Source: Durusdinium trenchii (taxonomy: Eukaryota > Sar > Dinophyceae > Suessiales > Symbiodiniaceae). Taken from it: DNA of 64,000 nt. Every line of letters begins with the position of its first letter. The stretch's first letter is position 1. This document shows positions 48,901 through 55,235 of the stretch, one piece after another. Below the pieces are notes generated by a model. The model had not been told where the DNA came from and made no database searches. It saw only the letters and a program-made list of their open reading frames with translations. The stretch covers positions 124,702 to 188,701 of the forward strand of contig CAXAMN010002903.1 in the NCBI GenBank assembly GCA_963970005.1, written 5' to 3'. The position numbers and the translations under genes are program-made.

Positions 48901-51900
48901 NNNNNNNNNNNNNNNNNNNNNNNNNNNNNNNNNNNNNNNNNNNNNAGGCTGCGATGCAGGAGTAGGCCAAAGGCGCTGGGAAGGGTTTGAAGTCGCGGGG
49001 GAGGGTTTGAAGGCGGTGCAAAATGCGTAACGTCGCTTTTGGAAGCCCATAAGAAGAGAAGAGGCAGGCCTGCGATGCAGGAGTAGGCCAAAGGCGCTGG
49101 GAAGGGTTTGAAGCCGCGGGCGGGGGTTTGAAGGCGGTCCAAAATGCCTAACGTCGCCTTCGGAAGCCCATAAGAAGAGAGGAGGCAGGCTTCGGACAGG
49201 CCACAGAGAGGCCGCAACAGGCCTGCCAGCTGCCGAGGAGCGTTTGAAGGCGGTCCAAAATGCCTAACGTCGCCTTCGGAAGCCCATAAGAAGAGAGGAG
49301 GCAGGCTTCGGACAGGCCACAGAGAGGCCGCAACAGGCCTGCCAGCTGCCGAGAGAGGAGGCAGGCCTTGGACAGGCCACAGAGAGGCCGCAGCAGGCCT
49401 GCCAGCTGGCGAGGCCTCGGACAGGCCTTTGGAAGTGCTTGGAAGGGTTCTGCTAGGCTTGGCCAACTGCTTCACCCTGCGGTGTCCCAGGCGCCTCCCC
49501 GCCTAGGCTTTGGCTATAGGCCGGGGTCGGCGGATATATATATATATATATACATATGCATCCAGTATAATTACTATCGATGCCTCTTGATGTTGTTTCT
49601 GGTGATACAAGAATAGCACTTGTGAGGGAATAAAGCCAGAGAGAAAGCAGGGCATGTCCTTTTTTGTTTATGCTCAGAGTGCTTTGTGTTTGCAGGTTGC
49701 TGAACCGAATCAAGGGCACCTGCAGCAACTTGATAAAGGCTGCATGGCATTTTTTTCCAAGGAACCGATTTAAGTCAGCTGTAAGCATATCCTATGTCCC
49801 CTCTATCTTCATTGTATAGGCTACATTTTTCTTTTTAAATACCATGCCGACATCGTGCATACCATTGATTGATTTCCTCATTCCAAAGGTAGGCTGTTCA
49901 GCTGAAAGCAGGAACTTAGCCATGCTTGCAGGCAGTGAAGGGTTTGGTGGTCTTCTCACCAGAACTGGAAGCAGTGGCTGATGGATGTGCCTTCGGTGCA
50001 TGCTTTATGCCCCTGTGTCCAATTTGCCTTGATCTGGAAAGGGAAGAGCTAGGAGAGCTGGAAGCAATCAGGTCTGACCAACAAGATTCCTGGACCTTGG
50101 ATGGGCGTGTCCTACCCATCATTGAAGCCGCAGGAAGCTGAGACACTTTCACACCGGAGACATTGCCTACTTTTGTCCCTTTCTTTACCTAGAAAGACTA
50201 CAAACAAATCAAACAATGTCTCCATATTTTTATCCCGTGACAATAAAATGGTCATATTATTTGCATTTGCATTGTCCTGAGGCTGCAGTCCTATGTGGAT
50301 GCAACCCGGACCCAACAAATTTAAGCAAATACAGATTCAAATGAATGCAACACATCGAATCCTGCTCCTATGAACGTGAACATGTTTGCATTCTTGCAGT
50401 CCTTCCAATCACAATTTTATCCTGTTCCAATGCTTGCAGTGCTGTCCTGATCCCCTTGTTGCAATTGTGAATGGACTTAGGATTTCCTTTTGCGTTTGAA
50501 GTTCATGAACAACTGGATCAAGGAGACCCAAACACTTTCAACGCCGTGCCCGATTTGCTTGCTGCAAATCTTTTCGGCTGCGAAAGCATTTTGTTTTCAC
50601 ACTGGACTTCCGTGCTACTAGTGCTAGGATGGAATCCCATACATGTTCTGGTTCAGCGCCTACTTCTTCCAGCAGGTTCTGCTGCTGCTTGATTTGGCGC
50701 TTCTAAACAGTTAGGTGATCAGCTGACGAGGGACGAGAGAAAGCAAGTGTTTGGGTCCAAAGACTTGCTTTTTCCTTCTTTTTGGTTGCCAAGTCCATGT
50801 GCCTCTTGCAAGTCGAACGATCCGGTTCTGTGAGGCATTCTTGACAGGTGTGCTGCAGAACTTCGCGCGAACGGAATCCTTGCTGCACACGAATTTGGCT
50901 TTGTATTCAATTAGCTTGCCGATGTAAAGGGGTGAGGCGTTCGCTTGTGACGGTATTTTTCTCGTCGCTTGTGACGCTAATTTTTTCGTAGCACGCCCCA
51001 CCCCACCCCACCCATGATGTTGGTGATGCTGGTTGTCGTCGCAAGTGGTCGGAAAAACATGGTCGTCGCAAGTGATCGGCAAACTGTCGTCGCAAGTGAA
51101 TGGTGGACCACGTAAAGGTAGCATGTCAAAAGTATATATATATATATATATACATATGTGTGTAGTTTTTTTTTGAGTCTTATTGGTTGGACCTGTTTGA
51201 CCTCTCAGGACAAGATTGCCATTGATCGCTGCATTTGGAACTTCGAGGCTGCAACCTAAGAGTTGAGAGTTAATTAGTAGCTACGTCAGTCCGCCGTTTT
51301 TGTGTGAATAGCGAAAATTTGACCTGGCATTGCGTGGAAGGTCTTGAAAGCTGCATTCAAGCCAGAAGAGTACCCAGCGAAGGCACCCAATACCATTTTA
51401 TTTAGGTGCTAGCTAACACGTGATTGTTTCCGTCATGATGTTGACAGGGTGCCTACATCAACGGCATGTTCATGTCCGGAGCTCGCTGGGATGATGACAA
51501 CATGTGCATTGAGGATTCCTTCCCGAAGGCTCGACGCATGTGTGTGTGGGTGTACCACTCTGGAGGGACAACTCTTCACTGGGAATGTGCAATGTAAAGC
51601 GACAGGCTTGAGGCCTGCAAAGTGATTACAGTACCTGATTACCTTGTTATACAGCAGACACCTTCCACTCATCCCCAATTCTGACCTTGAATCTCTATGC
51701 AGTTTTGTCACATGTTGTGCAAACATTTGTGCAGAGTCAAGACCTGCACGGCAGGGTTTCGTGTGTCATCATTTACTTGGTGCGAACTATCAAAAATTGC
51801 TCGAGATTTCCGATTCGTGAGTGTGTGATAGTTTGATAGTTTAATTTTTTAAAGACTTTTGTTTGGTCTTGAGTCTTGCAGTTGCAGTTCAAGTACTTTG

Positions 51901-52769
51901 GTCGGCAAAAGCTGACCACTTTCGACTGTCGAAGTTTGGCTACGTTGGAGGTACTTTGGGCCGAAATGTCCCCCGTATGGCTGAAGCCAGTCGAGGGCTT
52001 TGGACACGTAGTGACAGTGTTCAACATGTAGTACACGCGCACATGGATTGGAGTCAAGTCACTTTGCTGGCGGCAACAGTCTCTTGCTAATGCTTTGAGG
52101 TGGAGAAGCAAGAAGATGCCCACAACTATGACAAGCTCTACAACGCTGCTCAGCCCAACAAGAATATATATATAGTTATTACTTGGAATCCTGGGTGTCT
52201 GACTCAAACGGCTCAATGTTGCTTCAAGACAGTGTCTTTTGTTGTCGGATTCTCTGGGACCTGTTCTTTCGTCATGAGGCTCCCATCTACAAAACGTCTG
52301 AGCGCAAGGGCGTATTGTCAACAAGCCGCTTGACCTTGGCAAAGCTAAACATGTCGTAACAAGAGCACAAGGTGTTGACAATGGTTCATGCAGAAGAAGC
52401 CAGGATATACTGAGATACCTAGCGGAATTTAATATTGCAGAGAGACAGGACATATGGCATATGCGGGAAGGAGAACAAGATTCGCTTAGGTGGTCACTCT
52501 TCCAACTTCATTATGTACCTTGCCATTCCTCATTCTTGCAACGGTGTTCACAGAAGCTTGGCTGTGCTTTTATGACCTGCAAGCAGGGCAGCTCAACAAA
52601 ACCTAGGAAAGAACACCATTCCTGCAGCAAACTCACCTGTTTCCTTGCATATTCAAGCGATGTGATCGCCAAGCTCCCGAGCCGCCACTCCAGAGTTGTA
52701 GCTTGTGGCCGAGGCGAAGAATTCTGGACGAAGCGAGGAGTTGCGCTCATTTCGCAGACGGATGACTAA
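14622..52769 (+). CDS. Axonemal dynein heavy chain gene (whole span, intron-rich)
   Basis: This encodes the force-generating heavy chain of a flagellar dynein, an ATP-driven minus-end microtubule motor. In order along the DNA: linker (14.6-17.25 kb and 27.1-29.4 kb), AAA1 with Walker A (30423-30520) and Walker B (about 31198), AAA2 (33052-33875), AAA3, AAA4, stalk and microtubule-binding tip (34046-37460), AAA5 and AAA6 (38.7-41 kb), and C-terminal domain (about 42-52.77 kb). The reading ends [15 protein letters not shown] then TAA, a classic dynein C-terminus. The microtubule-binding tip (CKWVRAM, DYW, YDKDNIP) most resembles single-headed inner-arm chains of the DNAH1/3/7/12 group, from memory. 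The start is uncertain: 14622 is the first exon I can accept, and any tail domain further upstream was not recognised. Family length is about 4000 residues or more. No exon I checked is clearly broken. Confidence 0.85.
17341..17757 (+). repeat. 5' LTR of the Copia element
   Basis: 417 bp beginning gtcgaattttatgaaccaag and ending ccttgtcactttcat. It matches 26556-26957 nearly throughout. Differences include a 3-bp insertion (gttggatgatcg against gttcgatcg) and a 12-bp longer block near 17635. It contains ccgtcttggctcaag at 17433-17447, which resembles the end of the dinoflagellate spliced leader. Confidence 0.92.
17757..17770 (+). promoter_or_regulatory. Putative primer-binding site
   Basis: tgttatcagccg directly after the LTR end resembles the initiator-Met-type tggtatcagagc site common in Copia elements, with mismatches. 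Position and partial match only. Confidence 0.4.
17818..18817 (+). CDS. HAD-like (phosphatase-fold) ORF of the retrotransposon, upstream of gag
   Basis: The open frame 17903-18817 is preceded by an ATG at 17818 in another frame with the same proline-rich style, so the true start probably lies at 17818 with one frameshift near 17960. The first ~110 residues are Pro/Arg/Ser-rich and look disordered. Then the four motifs of a haloacid-dehalogenase fold appear in order: motif [10 protein letters not shown] (Asp at 18302-18304), motif [10 protein letters not shown] (about 18400-18423), motif III with Lys in GQGGKAEL (about 18538-18561) and motif IV FMDDR (18584-18598). The C-terminus is a Gly/Arg tail, [11 protein letters not shown]. 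In motif I the usual second Asp is His (D-W-H), so phosphatase activity is uncertain. I do not know this domain as a standard Copia component. It ends about 600 bp before gag. Confidence 0.6.
18943..18983. repeat. (TTG)n microsatellite in the Copia element
   Basis: About 14 perfect TTG units between the HAD-like ORF and gag. On the minus strand it would read as polyglutamine, but no gene supports that. Confidence 0.9.
19414..21413 (+). CDS. Copia gag-like protein with zinc knuckle, frame-shifted
   Basis: ATG at 19414 opens a 524-codon frame to 20988; the sequence then continues in another frame from about 20985 to a stop at 21411-21413. The N-terminal part is Ala/Gln-rich coiled coil ([19 protein letters not shown]), followed by a Pro-rich middle. 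A zinc-knuckle-like C-x2-C-x3-H-x4-C ([13 protein letters not shown]) lies near 20415-20455. The second half matches the gag region I know from dinoflagellate Copia elements, with a Trp-Leu-Trp stretch and a Lys/Glu-rich tail ([15 protein letters not shown]) that probably binds nucleic acid. One indel near 20985 breaks the frame. Confidence 0.7.
21561..22330 (+). pseudogene. Copia CCCH finger plus aspartic protease region, frame-shifted
   Basis: A frame from about 21561 has a C-x7-C-x4-C-x3-H finger (first Cys at 21577-21579; tail [16 protein letters not shown]) and then the protease signature [11 protein letters not shown], with Asp at 21766-21768. Alanine follows where DSGA or DTGA is usual. 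The frame stops at 21893-21895 and resumes shifted ([19 protein letters not shown]) through [17 protein letters not shown] to a stop at 22326-22328. The frame break inside or just after the protease argues against function. Confidence 0.65.
22280..23455 (+). pseudogene. Copia integrase, frame-shifted
   Basis: The pre-integrase motif [15 protein letters not shown] (about 22480-22525) is followed by the catalytic core. First Asp is in LSTDDVIM (about 22630-22650), second Asp in [15 protein letters not shown] (about 22832-22875), and Glu in [15 protein letters not shown] (about 22927-22970). The downstream [14 protein letters not shown] and [12 protein letters not shown] are typical of this element class. 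There is a frame change near 22765 between the first and second catalytic residues and another near 23450. All three acidic residues are still present, so it decayed from a working enzyme. Confidence 0.75.
23307..24500 (+). CDS. Copia accessory region: Cys/His motif, Pro-rich linker and methyltransferase-like domain
   Basis: A 397-codon open frame lies between integrase and RT. It contains a Cys/His motif ([20 protein letters not shown], about 23546-23605), a run of prolines (about 23685-23745), a Lys-rich stretch ([11 protein letters not shown]) and then a compact domain with [15 protein letters not shown] (about 24105-24150) and [12 protein letters not shown] (about 24278-24313). The SIPC and FEWP motifs resemble motifs IV and VI of cytosine methyltransferases, as seen in dinoflagellate Copia elements. 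It ends with a CTHS/HEHDH zinc-like tail whose frame is broken near 24490. Catalytic competence is not shown. Confidence 0.55.
   Translation: MCPKQKSGPPIFAMASTKLRHLHGGSLGILDDIAKLDMPDFPMREVPFGEEGEGAAPPTPVCPKSRSVYDRVIKFSETPGCKARERKTRYHTAECRKHFARLVEEEKTDLLAKRKEGITVEEIPPPAPEDPPPPPPADPPPEPPEDTSATPTVIAGLSITPHTTYRTQLVHTRPESGVPVFGMPTMTEAQQVGQVKKKKRSRGKKKPPKFNRCMFEFARAPDSQMNKTFLELGIPHVPLSKEHLDLTNTNMQDQLHNHLETCEEVPDLWASIPCTSGSPWQRVNRSKGGARFARAHAQQVRESKRLFAEFVRSSEIVLNRGGTVTFEWPKGCESWTRHDVQSFFDPRPEFQLVEFDGCAVGVQSTKGRPIKKTRRLMTTSQRIVDAFSQHKCTHSRA
24500..26569 (+). CDS. Copia reverse transcriptase and RNase H, one frameshift
   Basis: The start of RT ([16 protein letters not shown], about 25080) is in one frame and the rest in another, with the break near 25165. 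The remaining frame runs to 26569. It has [34 protein letters not shown], the catalytic YVDD at 25475-25486, and RNase H from about 25945 ([35 protein letters not shown], and [15 protein letters not shown], about 26333-26375). These are canonical Copia/Ty1 motifs. The polymerase and RNase H active-site acids are present, so this is the best-preserved part of the element. Confidence 0.88.
26547..26555 (+). promoter_or_regulatory. Polypurine tract
   Basis: gagggggga directly before the 3' LTR, the expected plus-strand priming site. Confidence 0.7.
26556..26957 (+). repeat. 3' LTR of the Copia element
   Basis: 402 bp, the direct repeat of 17341-17757, from gtcgaattttatgaaccaag to ccttgtcactttcat. 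It is 15 bp shorter because of two small deletions. It is followed by tttttaaatt, which contains the candidate target duplication. Confidence 0.92.
27119..29440 (+). CDS. Dynein heavy chain: linker end exons downstream of the Copia element
   Basis: The exon from 27119 reads [16 protein letters not shown], the strongest linker signature of dynein heavy chains, directly continuing [12 protein letters not shown] from before the intron. Then come [18 protein letters not shown] (about 27640-27695), a longer exon at about 28125-28300 with [10 protein letters not shown] and [26 protein letters not shown] (about 28445), [16 protein letters not shown] (about 28564-28612), [15 protein letters not shown] (about 28868-28912), [18 protein letters not shown] (about 29189-29242) and [14 protein letters not shown] (about 29366-29410). 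Order and spacing match the linker-to-AAA1 transition. Confidence 0.85.
27885..28095 (-). repeat. Foldback-type dispersed repeat, copy 2 with a clear hairpin
   Basis: Contains the family end (gttaagtttgtccaagaatc) and a 26-bp inverted repeat: arms at 27925-27950 and 27971-27996 with a 20-bp loop and one mismatch. It sits in a dynein intron between the VQPHLNKAF and GEGETVDF exons. No coding capacity. Confidence 0.75.
29100..29125. repeat. (AT)n microsatellite
   Basis: Alternating AT run inside a dynein intron; a similar run is at 29625-29642. Confidence 0.85.
30150..33875 (+). CDS. Dynein heavy chain: AAA1 and AAA2 exons
   Basis: Exons read [19 protein letters not shown] (about 30183-30240) and then AAA1 Walker A in [18 protein letters not shown] (exon from 30423), CVVFNC (about 30863-30880), [12 protein letters not shown] (about 31047-31082), and Walker B in [12 protein letters not shown] (about 31187-31222) followed by [14 protein letters not shown]. 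After a long repeat-filled intron come [11 protein letters not shown] (about 32892-32924) and an 824-bp exon at 33052-33875 that carries AAA2 with GIPPCGKT (about 33519-33542) and [15 protein letters not shown]1 is the main ATPase site and all of its key residues are present. The last exon ends at 33875 and a 170-bp GT-AG intron follows. Confidence 0.9.
30590..30790. repeat. CTAGTAG-type short dispersed repeat cluster
   Basis: About 200 bp of repeated 'agctactagtaacaagggca tcgctattagtaac' words in the intron that separates the AAA1 Walker A exon from CVVFNC. Confidence 0.75.
31380..32170. repeat. Intron-resident low-complexity arrays (three kinds)
   Basis: Three successive blocks fill most of one dynein intron. 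31400-31500 and 31910-32010 carry repeated ggacctcaaccgcaagtc/ccgccagctccgg words. 31500-31880 is a degenerate repeat of gatatgccagaaagaatgtc, reading as DMPERMSED-like in one frame. 32010-32170 is a cacaaccacaacacacgacc repeat. Open frames through them (for example 31369-31725) arise from the repeat and are not genes. Confidence 0.8.
32660..32845 (+). repeat. Foldback-type dispersed repeat, copy 3
   Basis: Runs from ggtaggccgtagaggtagta to gacttagggaaacttaaca. It contains the shared core actagtatggacgcaggata and the gctcgcacta block. It lies in the intron just before the NPGYAGR exon. Confidence 0.75.
33876..34045 (+). other. Dynein intron, 170 bp, GT-AG
   Basis: The exon ends ACC AT at 33875 and resumes G TTA TTT GAG at 34046, restoring [20 protein letters not shown], a continuous conserved AAA2 sequence. 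Confidence 0.85.
34046..37460 (+). CDS. Dynein heavy chain: single 3.4-kb exon with AAA3, AAA4, stalk and microtubule-binding domain
   Basis: 1138 codons without an intron. It opens with [16 protein letters not shown], the end of AAA2. AAA3 Walker A is GPTGTAKT (about 34831-34854), with Ala in place of the Gly before Lys, and its Walker B is FIDDLNMP (about 35029-35052). AAA4 has [11 protein letters not shown] (about 35881-35913). [11 protein letters not shown] (about 36523-36555) leads into coiled coil 1 (about 36600-36910). The microtubule-binding region (about 36930-37250) has [24 protein letters not shown] and CKWVRAM, and coiled coil 2 runs to about 37450. The exon ends on a codon boundary, KDLD, at 37460. 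Confidence 0.93.
37461..37582 (+). other. Dynein intron, 122 bp, GA-AG
   Basis: The exon ends TTA GAC at 37460 and resumes GAC TGT GCA GCC AAG at 37583, giving [13 protein letters not shown], the family sequence at this place. The donor is then GA, a type known in dinoflagellates. Confidence 0.75.
37583..37697 (+). CDS. Dynein heavy chain: start of AAA5 region exon
   Basis: Reads [20 protein letters not shown] and then DYNNLTG. The donor is GC at 37698, and the next exon from 38067 starts GC GAT ATT, restoring [20 protein letters not shown] is present at both intron borders (intron 37698-38066). Confidence 0.88.
38067..41000 (+). CDS. Dynein heavy chain: AAA5 and AAA6 exons
   Basis: The exon from 38067 reads [20 protein letters not shown]. 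Then [17 protein letters not shown] (about 38725-38775), [20 protein letters not shown] (about 38945-39005), [20 protein letters not shown] (about 39385-39444), [16 protein letters not shown] (about 39931-39978), [14 protein letters not shown] (about 40128-40170), [17 protein letters not shown] (about 40440-40490), [17 protein letters not shown] (about 40741-40791) and [14 protein letters not shown] (about 40870-40911). All are ordered as in AAA5-AAA6 of axonemal dyneins. Exon ends are approximate, and this gene part has the usual short exons again. Confidence 0.85.
38265..38555 (+). repeat. Foldback-type dispersed repeat, copy 4, with nested CTAGTAG repeat
   Basis: Runs from gggctaggctgtagaggtag, over tactagtatggacgcaggat and an imperfect hairpin (gcttcttcaa arm near 38353 and ttgaagaagc arm near 38405), to atttttagggaaacttaatc. 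A run of ctagtagcttcttgttccta words at 38430-38530 is inserted before the end motif. Confidence 0.75.
39595..39835. repeat. AT-rich simple repeat tract
   Basis: About 240 bp dominated by TA/CATA dinucleotide runs in a dynein intron before the [12 protein letters not shown] exon. Confidence 0.85.
41000..46130 (+). CDS. Dynein heavy chain: start of C-terminal domain, sparse exons
   Basis: Recognisable pieces are [15 protein letters not shown] (about 41635-41682), [20 protein letters not shown] (about 42613-42675), [20 protein letters not shown] (about 43577-43635), [17 protein letters not shown] (about 43790-43840), [15 protein letters not shown] (about 43908-43955) and [12 protein letters not shown] (about 43954-43990). 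These follow the order of the region after AAA6 in axonemal chains. Introns here are long and hold repeats at 44445-44540 and 44625-44745. Several family segments between 44.0 and 46.1 kb were not found by eye. Confidence 0.7.
44445..44540. repeat. CTAGTAG-type short dispersed repeat
   Basis: Repeated aacaagtgcatcgcttctag and agtaacaagaagctactagg words. Confidence 0.7.
44625..44745 (-). repeat. Foldback-type dispersed repeat, copy 5 (minus orientation)
   Basis: Begins gttaagtttgccaataattt, then aaccaaatcattagtgcgag and gagctatcctgcatcctacc, followed by a ctagaagctaacttagccta block. No inner hairpin arms, so it may be a deleted copy. Confidence 0.65.
46130..52769 (+). CDS. Dynein heavy chain: C-terminal exons to the stop codon
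   Basis: In order: [16 protein letters not shown] (about 46154-46200), [20 protein letters not shown] (about 46480-46538), [16 protein letters not shown] (about 46790-46838), [20 protein letters not shown] (about 48277-48337), [15 protein letters not shown] (about 49697-49741), [14 protein letters not shown] (about 49935-49977), [18 protein letters not shown] (about 50629-50682), [10 protein letters not shown] (about 50843-50872), [15 protein letters not shown] (about 51457-51502), [15 protein letters not shown] (about 52284-52328) and [15 protein letters not shown] with TAA at 52767-52769. This is the full conserved C-terminal order. One intron (about 48343-49693) contains a TIR-bounded array and the assembly gap. 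Confidence 0.85.
46262..46345. repeat. CTAGTAG-type repeat followed by (GATA)n
   Basis: Short ctagtaggaaccatcgccag run, then about six GATA units (46321-46344). Confidence 0.75.
47530..47800 (+). repeat. Foldback-type dispersed repeat, copy 6, plus a partial copy
   Basis: 47530-47720 runs from ggggaggtgaggtaggtagt over catatggacgcaggattgct and a hairpin (gcttcttcaaggaagcttcc arm near 47627; ccttccttgaagaag arm near 47653) to gatttttagggaaacttaac. A second, truncated start (gggtgggccgtgaagcagg) follows at 47750-47800. Confidence 0.75.
48440..49533. mobile_element. TIR-bounded array element in a dynein intron
   Basis: An exact 11-bp inverted terminal motif bounds the region: ccgccgacccc at 48440-48450 and ggggtcggcgg at 49523-49533. 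Inside is a tandem array with units of aaaatgcctaacgtcgcctt and cataagaagagaggaggcag, at least four copies right of the gap. The unit resembles the 601-2460 array. Part is unsequenced (N at 48515-48945). No transposase is visible, so it would be non-autonomous. No convincing target duplication was found. Confidence 0.5.
48515..48945. other. Assembly gap (431 N)
   Basis: A run of N inside the tandem array, most likely a scaffolding gap caused by the repeat. Reading frames that cross it are meaningless. Confidence 1.
49534..49555. repeat. (TA)n microsatellite
   Basis: TA run directly after the right terminal motif of the array. A second TA run lies at 51130-51155. Confidence 0.85.
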
Positions 52770-54710
52770 ATATGTCCCTTGCCAAGACAGGTTACTTTGA
52801 GCAGGTTTCGCTAAAGTTTTGCATAGTTTTGCTGTTTATTCTTTGCAGTTGGCTTCCTCTTAGCTTCTCTTCTGATTCCTGTGAGGCACATGTGGGAATG
52901 GATGCAGGCATTCTTGCTTTTGTGGAGTGGGTTGTCCGTGGTGAAACATCAGTTTGCTGCCGGCATCATGATAGTTTTTCGAGACAATCCTGAGCATCAC
53001 TGGAAATCATGCATGCTTGCGACTTTTCAGTGGCTTGAGCTTGTCAAGGGTTTTGCATGGTTTTGCCACACAGTGAACAACACTGAACTACATCAAGGTG
53101 CCTGCGATCAAAGTAGAGACATAGGTGACTTGCTCAAATGCCGCGTGTAAGCTCATGCTGGCGAACGTCAGCATGCGCGTTGCAAGGGGTCGGTTCAAGA
53201 GCGCGTAAGTTGTGCCTTGTCCGGCCATTCATGCTTGATTGACTGCATGTCGCTTCTTGAAAAAGGTGTATCGAGTCGTGCAACCTTGCAAAGCACAGGG
53301 AAGTTTGAGACCACCAGTCATTTGTAGTTACAAGTGCATGGAACATGAGAACATCCAGTGCTTGGAGTGTCGCAATTATATTCACATCCCGCCAGATGCG
53401 CTCAGTATCGCACGAAACCTACTTTTATAAGATTCCCAGGCAGCCATAATTTGACATCCATCATCATCCATTTTCATTTCATGCATCGTCATTTCATTTC
53501 TTCCTCATTTTCTATCCTTTTTTGGGAGTGTGATTCATGTTCTCTTCATTTTGGTCCCCGTTTATTTGTTACAGTACTTCATGTTCTCTTTGACACATGA
53601 AGGTAAACAAGACGAATGAATGAAGAGGACAATTCAGCTCTCATTTGAAGCATCTTCTTTCTCTTGATGTTCTTTTCCATTTCTTTTCATTGTTCAATTG
53701 TTCAAAAAAAACAACAATAAGTTGCATTGAATTCTACTTTGAATTACTGAGGGCGTTGCGAGCGTGGTAGACAGAGTGTGGATTCCGGCCAATGGAAGGG
53801 AACCACATATTGAGAGGTTATGAAACTCTCACCAAAACCACGCCTTGTGGCGAACCTCAGAGCCGATATTGGGTGTACACATTCTGACAATTTGGATTTA
53901 ACCATGCAGTAAGGAAACTTCCTCGACGCAAGATGTCTGAAAAGGGTGCAGTGCTGACTAAACATTTTAATATCCCAAGTCTTCCTCACTTGCACGGGCA
54001 CGCTCAATATGGTTCAAACGCTTCCAGATTCCAAGGCCAAGTCAATCTCAGCAAGCGCCTCGGATTTTGTTTGACATGAGAAGTACACATCAAGGGCACG
54101 CTGGTAAAGACAAGAAGCAAATGGATTATGGACAAAATTCAAGTCGTAGCTGCATCATGCAGCACCGCAACCAGGGGAGTTGTTGGACCGGAGCGAATCT
54201 TTTTCCTTCCTTGTCCGAGGACTTTGGCTTTTCTGTCATGCTAATGAAGTTGCAGCAAACTTTCAGTGGAGAGTCACTGCGAGTTAGAAGATGTGGGAAG
54301 ATCTCCAGTCGCACGTGGTTTGAATGACTTGTCAACTTTGTGCTTGGCAGGATTCCTTCAGAACCTGCAGCCCTGTTCCATCAGGATTTGAGCGTCATGG
54401 CCACTTGGAATACACAGCTGTTGGCGACAATTAACATATGGGTGCTCGCTAAATCGGGGGCCCCCGGGAGAAGTCATTGGCAGCCATTTGAATATGATAT
54501 GGTGATTCAATCCTCTGATGACTCACAAAATATGCAATATGCCACAGAATGCAATGCATCATGGATTTCTCGTGAAGCAAGCCACACAATGTAGTTTTTT
54601 GGAAACAATGCCGGGAATCCCAGAGACAAGAAACGAAAAAGCAGGCATGGAACACAAATAGCAAAACATATTTGTGGGCGGCATCAACCGCCTTTTTTAC
54701 ATAGACATCT
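52770..54710. other. Downstream region of the dynein gene, no gene assigned
   Basis: After the dynein stop I see only short open frames, T-rich stretches (53440-53720) and no family signature. It may contain the dynein 3' UTR and the start of the next gene. Confidence 0.45.
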
Positions 54711-55235
54711 AGCAGTGGCACCCTGCAGCGGCACCCTGCAGCGGCACCAACACCCAAGCTCCAAAAGCTGCCATCAACATTTGGCAGCAGCGCCCTGGAG
54801 TGGCGGCCGGCAGCGGCACCTTAGACTGGCACCCGGATGTCACGTAGGACTCCGGGCAAGGAAGGAAAGGGCAGCCAATGAGGAAGAGGAGAAGAGAGGG
54901 GGCTCAGCAAGCAGCGTCAGGTCCGGAAAAAGGAGGAGCAACAGTGATGCCAACGACAAGATGGTGAGAGATTGAGGATAGTGCAGCGAACCGCGTCAAA
55001 GCCAAAGCCATCTAGGAAGAGTTCCTAGGAGGAGATGACACGCTTGCCCAAGAGATGCGGCACCGCTTTGAAGAAGGAGAGGCCTCCTGAGGTCCCAGAC
55101 GAGGAGCTGGCCAAGCTGGATCAGGAAGCGTGCACGCGCGAGGAGGAAAGGCTTGGGAAGATGGGCGTTCTTCAGAACATGAGACCAAGACGCCAATTCA
55201 AACGGGCAGTAGAGGATGCATTGGCTAGATGAGAA
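54711..55235 (+). pseudogene. Retroelement fragment (region upstream of an RT domain)
   Basis: A short tandem of cctgcagcggcac (54720-54750) leads into charged coding-like sequence. The frame 55035-55232 contains PDEELAKLDQEACTREEERL and GKMGVLQNM, which resembles the segment just before RT in dinoflagellate retroelement polyproteins as I remember them. Nothing of RT itself follows; the frame ends at 55230-55232. Probably a scrap. Confidence 0.3.

Noticed and set aside
48398..49475. ORFs of about 200-320 codons spanning the N run
   Set aside because: Mostly unknown residues across an assembly gap in a tandem array.
51773..52453. Minus-strand ORF of 226 codons
   Set aside because: Overlaps dynein C-terminal exons on the + strand and shows no family signal.
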